Positions 29,637 to 35,464 of a DNA stretch of 35,464 bases are shown here, in pieces. The notes below the pieces were generated by a model. The model was not told where the DNA came from, did no database searches, and saw only the letters and a program-made list of their open reading frames with translations. This DNA is from Gnetum montanum (lineage: Eukaryota > Streptophyta > Gnetopsida > Gnetales > Gnetaceae), in assembly GCA_015680685.1 (NCBI GenBank), contig MNCI01004198.1, positions 77,670-113,133 of the forward strand, in the 5' to 3' direction. Position numbers and translations under genes: made by a program. Every line of letters begins with the position of its first letter. Position 1 is the stretch's first letter.

Positions 29637-30467
29637 TTAAGGAGATGTAATATCATGATTATTCACTTTATCATTTATGGTTTCCTCAATAGTATTCATT
29701 CTCTTATTAAAAACTCTATAAGCCCTACTAACTAATGAATATCCCAAGAAAATAACTTCATCAATTCTAGAATCAAATTTACTTAAATTATCTTTATCAT
29801 TCAAAATATAGCATTTTAAACCAAAAACATGAAAATAACTTACTGAAGGTTTTCTATTAGTCCATAATTCATAAGTAGTTTTAGAAGTAAATCTTCTGAC
29901 CAGAACTCTGTTGGACATGTAACAATTAGTGTTGATAACTTTAGCCTAGAAATGATAGGGAAGATTTCGATCATTCAATATAGTCCTTCCCATTTTGTTC
30001 AAAATCCTATTCTTCCTTTTGGCTACATCATTTTGTTGAGGAGTTCTTACAATAGAAAATTTATGAAGTATGTCATTAATTTGGAAAAATTGCTCAAACT
30101 TGGCATTTTTGAATTCCCCTCCATTTTTAGTTCTAATAACTTTAATGCCATATCCTTTCTCTTTTTGTATCTAATTAAAAATTCTTCAAAAGTGATCAAA
30201 TACCTCATCTTTGTGATATAAGAAGGAAACCTAAGTGAAACAAGAGTAGTCATCAACAATAGTCAAAAAGTACCTTTTCTTACCCAAATTGAGTGTTTGA
30301 GAAGGGCCAACCACATCCATATGGAGAAGATCTAGATGTCTAGATGTAGATATACAATTTTTCTTACCAAATCTTACCCTTGTTTTCTTTTCTTTGTAAC
30401 ATGCCTCGTAGGTATTTAGATTGAAGTCTTTGAGTTTGGGCAGCCTATGAACCATTTTCTTTGACAT
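29637..30467 (-). pseudogene. SIRE-like Copia integrase, broken
   Basis: 30467 leftward: YEACYKEKKTRVRFGKKN (end of the zinc-finger part), LHMDVVGPSQTLN with the first catalytic Asp, YFLTIVDDYS, then RTKNGGEFKNAKFEQF where TDNGGEF is expected (second Asp lost), RTPQQNDVAKRKNR where VAERKNR is expected (Glu to Lys), and 29918-29637 YELWTNRKPSVSYFHVFGLK plus FLGYSLVSRAYRVFN. Two of three catalytic acids are missing, so the enzyme is dead even apart from the stops. 29331-29636 is a charged, low-complexity linker. Confidence 0.88.
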
Positions 30468-30660
30468 AAGAGTCTGAAGAATTTCTTTGTTGATGTGACC
30501 TAGCTTCCTATACTAGAGATGAGTATCATCTATACAACTAACTAAGCACTTGGATTTAAGGTTAGGATCATTTCTAAAAATAGTTTTGAAAACATTTCCC
30601 TTCCTAGTTGCTTCTATCATAATATTTCTGGTGTTTAAGTCTTGAATTCTACAAGAATCT

Positions 30661-31026
30661 TTAGAAAAAGTAACCATGAAATTTTGAATCAGAAAGTTGA
30701 CTAGCACTAAGAAGATTATGCTTTAAACCTTTAATTAAGAAAAATTTATTTACAATTGATAGCCCTATACCTTTTTCTCCTATGGTACCAATACCTGCTA
30801 TTAGACCCTCCATGTTGTCTCCAAACATGACAGTTCCATAATTTAGTTTAGTGAAATCAGTGAAGTAAGTTGTATCACTTATCATATGCATTGAACAGTC
30901 ATTGTCAATATACCACATACCATTTTTAACAGTTGAGATAGCTATTTGAGCCATCAAGTTCTTTTTAGGCTTCTTTGATTTTTGTTTCCAAACTTGCAAA
31001 GTTCCTTTCCTAGATTGCTTTTGCAA
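30661..31026 (-). pseudogene. SIRE-like Copia protease and GAG-pre-integrase region
   Basis: 121 open codons: WYIDNDCSMHMISDTTYF is the protease active site (usual 'WYLDSGCSRHMTGD', with Ser-Gly changed to Asn-Asp), then VMFGDNMEGLIAGIGTIG, and KGLKHNLLSASQLSDSKFHG, the standard segment leading into integrase. Confidence 0.88.
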
Positions 31027-31344
31027 AGACTAAGTGTATTGATTCATTCTAAGATAGAAAAATGCCTAAATATTACTAGATCTTCCACAAAAGAAACAAT
31101 TTAGAATTCTAGATCTAGACTTTTTACCAAATCTAGATAGATTTTCTTCTATAGAACCTTTGAGACATCTAATTTTTTGCATTTGATGTTTGATTTTCTT
31201 TGAAGAGTTATAATTCATTTGCTCAATCACATTTGTTAGTCTTTGAATCAAAGCCTCGAGGTTTGAGTTTTCTTTCTTGAGATAAGAACATTCATCATTA
31301 AGAGACTTAATTTTCATATTCTTGAAATGTAAAAAATTTTTCAT
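31027..31344 (-). pseudogene. SIRE-like Copia gag C-terminal remnant
   Basis: 31344-31066 encodes a helical, Lys/Asn-rich coiled-coil-like segment (LNDECSYLKKENSNLEALIQ) ending in CFFCGRSSNI, a truncated CxxC knuckle. The N-terminal half of gag is missing. Confidence 0.7.
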
Positions 31345-31345
31345 A

Positions 31346-31640
31346 TCAACACATAGGCTTTGAAAGAGATAACTTCATTGCAACATAGCCTGTACCTTTC
31401 TTCAAAGAAAAAAATTAGTATTTGTCCTACCTTCATCATTTAGTTTGTTACTAGTCTAACTAGTCTTACATCATTGTATTTTTTGGTTCTTGACTATAAA
31501 AAGAGAAATAAAAGATTAACCTTTATAGATGCAACATAGTAGTTGAATAAAGTAATTGATGAAGCATATAAGTCTCCTAGTTTAAATGAGCCTAGCATTG
31601 ATAGCCCCTTCCATGTTCAAGTTGCTTTATCTATGAGAGA
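31346..31640. other. Unexplained 295-bp segment between gag and the 5' LTR
   Basis: It replaces the expected gag start, primer site and inner end of the 5' LTR, and it does not align with 26332-26660. On the plus strand, about 31558-31650 is open and reads DEAYKSPSLNEPSIDSPFHV, which I cannot assign. It may be filler carried in at a deletion. Confidence 0.45.
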
Positions 31641-32523
31641 TAACCTCAACCACTTGACCCAGTTAGGTCTTGACAAGCTCAATGATGATGCCTTATTACA
31701 AGAAACACATTAACCCTAGTTGGGCAATAAGAAAAAAAATATAAATTACAAGGGAAGGATGTAATTGATTTGCTGGTCCTTGTACTTTGAAGCACATTAC
31801 AATATAATCACTACAATAATACAAATGATGGAACAATAAGGTAAGAATTCAATAGAATCTAGTTCACAATGATTACTTGATGTTTACACTTGCTTGCTCA
31901 TATATTTGCACATTGACCAAGAGATTGAAGTCTTCTTATATCCTTGATGTTTCTAAAATCACCTTAGAATTTGTACAAAAACTATTTAATAGTTACTAGA
32001 GATGTCTTCTTTGAGACTAGGACATCTCTCTACATCAAACTTCCATTCACAAGAGACATCTCTTCTTCATGGGACATGTCTCTGAGGAGATTTCTTCAAG
32101 GAAAAATATTCTCCTGAAAGGAGACATCTCTTGTTTTTGGGAGACATCTTCTTCTAGGCATCCTTCATTTCACCTAAGACATTTTCTTCATCAGGGGGAT
32201 ATCTTCTCTTGATAAGAGACGTCTCTTGTTTTCAGGAGACGTTTTCTCTACATTTGAACTCTTGATTCTAAGGCTTCCTCTCGATCATTGGAGCATCATC
32301 TTTTGGCTTAAAGTCTTTGTTACTCATTCATGCTCCCTTGAGTTCTTATAGTCTTTACTTAGACACCTGTGTACTTATCCAAAGTTCCTTAAGTTCTTGT
32401 AGAAGTCATTCTTTGAGCTCTTCTTTAGTTTTAATCCATGTTTTTATCCTAAAAACACATCCATCATACAAAAATCCTTGTTCTCAATTTTTCTTAAATT
32501 TTTGACATACCAAAAGGTCAACA
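31640..32523 (-). repeat. 5' LTR of SIRE-like element, inner end lost
   Basis: Aligns with 26660-27534, with shared landmarks AGGTCTTGACAAGCT, AATATAATCACTACAA and CATTTGAACTCTTGATTCTA. Divergence between the LTRs is clearly higher than in the Copia element at 7112, so this is an older insertion. Confidence 0.85.
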
Positions 32524-32639
32524 ACCTAGTGGTTGACAACAGATGATAACTCTAGTTCAACAATGTGCATGGAACTAGTTGAGATCCTCATAAGTGCTTA
32601 TATTGATAAGATGAATGAAATGGAATAAATTTTGAGTAA

Positions 32640-33310
32640 ACTCTTTTAAACAGAAGCACAAATGAATTGGAAAGAGTTGGAAATTCTTGATAATTTCAAA
32701 CAAGAACCCCTTGAATTCAAATCTTTATTGACAACTTTGAAGTATGTGTTTGTTAATAATGGCAAGTTAGTAATTATCAATGCCAACCTCACTAAAGAAT
32801 AGAAAAGGAAGTTGCTAAAAGTTATAAATAAATGACCAATAGCTTTTGCATAGTCATATGATGAATTAACTAGAATAAATTTGTTCATATGCTAGCATTG
32901 GATCTATATGGACTCCATCATCAAACCTAAAAGGCAACTGCAAAGTAGATTATGTCCAAAGCTGAAATAAGTTGTCAAAAATGAAGTTGAAAAATTTCTT
33001 AAGATAGGATTTATCTATGCTATGGTAGATAGTGAGTGGGTAAGTTAAGTTGTCATTATGCCAAAGAAAGGAGATTAATGAATGGTTTGTATTAAATTCA
33101 GGCTATTGAACATGGTCACATTCAAAGATCATTTTCCATTGTCATTTATGAACTAAATATTGGATACAATTATATGACACCATTACTATAGTTTTCTATA
33201 TGGGTATAGTGGCTACAAAAAAATATAAATTGCATAAGATATCTAGGCTAAGATAACTTTCACAAGACCTTAAGGAACTTTTACATATAAAAAGGTGCTT
33301 TTTGACATTT
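32640..33310 (+). pseudogene. Gypsy reverse transcriptase, N-terminal part, broken
   Basis: FKSLLTTLKYVFVNNGKLVI and INANLTKE (about 32715-32800), then FA, a TAG where Trp is expected, SYDELTRI, KPKRQLQSRLCPKLK, VVKNEVEKFLKIGFIYAMVD, SEWVS, VVIMPKKGD, FKDHFPLSFMN and, near 33190-33310, YGYSGYKKI and TFTYKKVLFDICN. This covers the standard gypsy RT from the primer grip approach to 'YRRMPFGLCNAP'. It is the continuation of the protease at 25790-26220 across the nested insertion. Confidence 0.85.
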
Positions 33311-33479
33311 GTAATTGTTGGCACATTTTTGCCATTTAATGGAGCAGGCTTTGAGAAGTTGTGAAGCTAATCATATAACTAACGTACACCCTGATTTAAA
33401 CATTGCTAATATTTTATTAGATGAAGACTTTTCAGAGGTGTTGGGTTGGTAGTTTGAAAGGTTTGTCTCTAATTAATTC

Positions 33480-33780
33480 ACTAGCAAATACAGTTTTGTT
33501 TAAAAACAAATGATGCCTTGGAATTGAGAGTTATATTGTTTGGCCTATGAAATGCCCCTGAAAATTTCATGAGATTGATATACAACATGTTGAGGACATA
33601 TTGAAGAAGATTTATTACAACATTTGTGAATGATATCAATCGACAAAAACATTTGGAACAACTGCAATTGGATGTACACCATGTGTTTGAGAAGATGGTG
33701 GAGAAAGATTGTGGTTCGTAGAATTTCATGATTGCTGCAGCTACCTTTAGTGGGAAGCTTGAAGAGGCCATTTTTGCTAA
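33480..33780 (+). pseudogene. Second gypsy RT fragment
   Basis: Reads ELRVILFGL, a stop, NAPENFMRLIYNMLRTY, RRFITTFVNDINRQKHLEQL and LDVHHVFEKMVEKD. This is RT from the 'PFGLTNAPATFM' motif through the FxDD box (here FVND) to 'EEHLxHLxxVFxxL'. The 'FGLxNAP' motif already occurred at about 33300, so this piece either follows a local duplication or deletion or comes from another gypsy element. 33310-33480 between them is unassigned. Confidence 0.7.
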
Positions 33781-34330
33781 TGGGTAGATGACAACAATAA
33801 TTTTCCTGGGCTTCTCTCTCTGCCTGTGTAAGATTGGGATTGGTGGATAAGAGAAAGACTTATTTTGAGGTCATTGATAAACATTTGATATATTGTATAG
33901 AAATGAACGCTATATTTTTATAAGCTTCTAGGCTAGGCAGGGATGTTTGCAATCGCAGATGATCGGCATTCAAAATTGAATTTAGATAAATATCTCCTCA
34001 CTTCCTAGATCATATTTCGCTGTAATAATTACAGTTAAAAAAATTCAAGTCATCTGTGGAAAAAACGAAGGGCACAAGGTAGATGGTAAGAAAGCGCGTG
34101 GCCTCTAACAACTGAATCCAGTTAGAACCGATGCCGACTCTGATGCCTGCGACTTCGGCGGAGCCATTGCCAGAAACAGAGATGGTGGCAGGCCTGGCAC
34201 AGAGCACCGACTCGAATAGCACGGAGCGGTAGCGAGATCCTTTCTGAAGACAAGCAAAACTGAAACCCTCACTCAGGCCTTCTGCAAGGTCATCAGTGCA
34301 CTATCCCTGGCAGCAGTTCAAGAGCAGCGA
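33781..34330. other. Unassigned stretch before the ATG18 fragment
   Basis: Repeat remnants end near 33800. From about 34060 base composition becomes less AT-rich with more CG, as in plant exons, but no frame continues upstream of the ATG18 similarity. The minus-strand frame at 34222-34010 looks like a shadow. Confidence 0.4.
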
Positions 34331-34331
34331 C

Positions 34332-34610
34332 GACCACCACTGCCGCTGCATCGTTGAGCTCTCATTCCGTATGAAGGTCCACACCGTGAGACTGAGGCAT
34401 GATCGCATCATCGTTGTGTTAGAGCACAAGGTTTACATTTACTATTTTGGGGATCTCAAGCTTCTGCACCAGATCGATACACTACCAAATCCTACCATCC
34501 TTTGCGTTGTTTTACATGACCTAGCATGCTTGCGTGCCCAGGGCTCCACCATGGCCTGGTGCACCTTGAGCACTACAGGTGAAAATAAATGAAGTTCATT
34601 GCCGAATTAT
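34332..34610 (+). pseudogene. ATG18: ATG18 (WIPI/PROPPIN) gene fragment, frameshifted
   Basis: [40 protein letters not shown] and [15 protein letters not shown] match the second and third blades of plant ATG18 ('[50 protein letters not shown]'). Near 34520 similarity moves to another frame: [17 protein letters not shown], compare 'LxCPGLQKGQVRVEHY', then two stops and MKFIAE ('TKFIxAH'). ATG18 is a beta-propeller that binds phosphoinositides in autophagy; the FRRG lipid-binding loop is not included. Only about 90 of some 400 residues are present, so it is a fragment, perhaps captured by a repeat. Confidence 0.8.
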
Positions 34611-35142
34611 TGATTTATGGTCCTTTGGAACTGTTCTGGTGCGAGCCCTTCGTCTACCTGTGTGTCCAAAAAGTGTAGAGAAATTATCAGGTCCCTGGAT
34701 TGGCATTTCATGGACAAATATGCCTTCAAAGACCACTCAGGATTGTAGAATTCATCATTATCTGGCCTCACCAGTTATGAAGAATACATTAAGACAATGA
34801 GACAGAGTGAGATAAGACTGGTAAGTGGAAATCACTTTAAAGAGCCCTCACAAATTCGGTCTCGACCTTCAGCTTCATCAAGTGGATTTCTTGCATTTCA
34901 AATTAATGGACAAGATGCATGGCAAGCATTACTAAAGCATGTGTTCGGTTATGTCTTTGGGCATGGGCAAAAGGTTGCGTTGAAGGCCCTAGGTTCCTAC
35001 CAAATGAGTGCATTACTATATGTAGTACCTTTGGATTACAACAAATGCTTCTACAACCTAAGGAAGATGTTGCTGAGGATTGATGAATATTTCATGCAAG
35101 AATTTGCTTTTGTTTTAAAAAAATGGTTTACATTGAAAGGAT
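34603..35142 (+). pseudogene. Unrecognised coding-like stretch joined to the ATG18 fragment
   Basis: After the ATG18 match ends, IDLWSFGTVLVRALRLPVCP runs on, a frameshift follows near 34668, then KCREIIRSLDWHFMDKYAFK, a TAG, SYEEYIKTMRQSEIRLVSGN and HFKEPSQIRSRPSASSSGFL. 34797-35144 is open for 115 codons and ends KKWFTLKG. The composition looks like a real protein, but I do not recognise it. Two breaks suggest a second gene fragment beside the first. No splice sites were convincing. Confidence 0.35.
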
Positions 35143-35309
35143 AATTATGTAGCATCATTTGTAAAGAAGACATTTGCCTATTATTCCTTTTATTCATATG
35201 GAAGTTGTAACTTCCTATGATAGTTACTACTATGATATAAATAAACAATAGAATAGTTTATAATTTAAAAAGGGAAATTGTGCAACAATTGGTCAAAGTC
35301 CCATGTGAA

Positions 35310-35464
35310 TTGAACACTTGTCAATGGAAATGGTGGTTATAACCACCACCAAGGCCACTTGTCAACTACAACCTCTTTTTCTCCACAAAGGCCACTTGTC
35401 ACTTGTCCAACTTGTTTATCTCCATGGTGACCACTTGGCAACTGAATGAAGACACTTGGCAACT
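35310..35464 (+). repeat. Cluster of CCACTTGTCAACT-type words
   Basis: CACTTG(T/G)CAA(C)-type words occur at 35315, 35355, 35392, 35401 (partial), 35431 and 35451, with irregular spacing, up to the window edge. An exact 18-bp palindrome, TGGTGGTTATAACCACCA, lies at 35331-35348. The cluster probably continues beyond the window. Confidence 0.7.

Larger units (their letters stand above)
26332..32523 (-). mobile_element. SIRE-like Copia element nested in the gypsy element, minus strand
   Basis: LTR copies lie at 26332-27534 and about 31640-32523. Between them, read leftward on the minus strand, are gag end, protease, integrase, RT and RNase H. The outer ends are TG (26332) and ACA (32523). Flanking ATCTA (26327-26331) and ACCTA (32524-32528) match at four of five bases, a plausible decayed target duplication. 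RT wording (MSMIGELKNFLGFQI, RPDIALSVGMC) and the long LTR fit the SIRE/Maximus lineage. The inner 300 bp of the 5' LTR, the primer site and most of gag are gone. Gypsy protease lies on one side and gypsy RT on the other, so this element landed inside the gypsy element. Confidence 0.9.
22248..33310 (+). mobile_element. Ty3/gypsy LTR element, 3' part lost, split by a Copia insertion
   Basis: 5' LTR 22248-23094, primer site from 23095, gag about 23254-25200, protease about 25790-26220, then the SIRE-like element 26332-32523, then reverse transcriptase about 32640-33310. No integrase, RNase H or 3' LTR follows, so the right end is deleted. The primer site and the RT wording (DSEWVS..VVIMPKKG) point to the non-chromovirus Athila/Tat side of the family, or a gymnosperm relative; the exact lineage is not settled. 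Stops are very frequent. It begins in the middle of family A copy 2; TCATG at 22243-22247 would be its left target duplication, with no right partner to check. Confidence 0.85.

Noticed and set aside
29952-30221. Plus-strand 89-codon frame
   Set aside because: Antisense of the Copia integrase core.
32317-32505. Two similar plus-strand frames (27319-27516 and 32317-32505) as a small gene family
   Set aside because: They are the same position in the two LTRs of the SIRE-like element, antisense to it.
34010-34222. Minus-strand 70-codon frame
   Set aside because: No motif, and it overlaps the more exon-like plus-strand approach to the ATG18 fragment; treated as chance.

Overview
This is nuclear DNA of a land plant, and a seed plant with a large, repeat-rich genome (a gymnosperm is my best guess) fits it best. 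The reasons are spliced plant-type exons, Copia, Ty3/gypsy and LINE retroelements of plant type, long AT-rich stretches, and one gene whose introns are filled with repeats. Species cannot be read from the sequence. There are no prokaryotic features, rRNA genes or CRISPR arrays. Four single N positions (8142, 20797, 20942, 28989) are present, and three of them separate near-identical duplicated segments, which looks like an assembly-join artefact.

Layout. 1-3465: the inner and right part of an LTR element (here 'family A') with a tRNA-iMet-type primer binding site and a broken ORF I do not recognise. About 3490-6070 (-): a degraded L1-type LINE. 7107-12605: a complete Copia element with 5-bp target duplications and LTRs about 3% diverged, but many stops. 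13414-16206 (-): the first three exons of a kelch-repeat gene like Arabidopsis At3g27220. Its later exons are not in the window, so the gene is either cut off or has a following intron over 13 kb long, in which the Copia, LINE and family A elements would sit. 16900-19650: short repeats, a 389-bp tandem duplication carrying a small unknown ORF, and an inverted pair of tRNA-derived SINE-like units. 19650-22247: a second, very diverged copy of family A, interrupted by a solo gypsy LTR (20605-21443, minus, 5-bp target duplication).

22248-about 33310 is a gypsy element of the same LTR family, in the opposite direction to the solo LTR. It is split between protease and reverse transcriptase by a 6.2-kb SIRE-like Copia element on the minus strand (26332-32523). 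A second gypsy RT scrap follows (33480-33780). 34330-34610 holds a frameshifted ATG18 (WIPI) fragment, followed by an unrecognised coding-like stretch up to 35142.

Insertion order can be read: family A copy 2 is oldest; the solo LTR and the gypsy element landed in it separately; the SIRE-like element then landed in the gypsy element. Most premature stops replace Trp, Gln or Arg codons through G-to-A or C-to-T changes, as expected when methylated silent repeats decay. The kelch gene is the only plausible functional host gene. The least explained item is family A: two diverged LTR-element copies whose shared protein is not a gag or pol that I can recognise.
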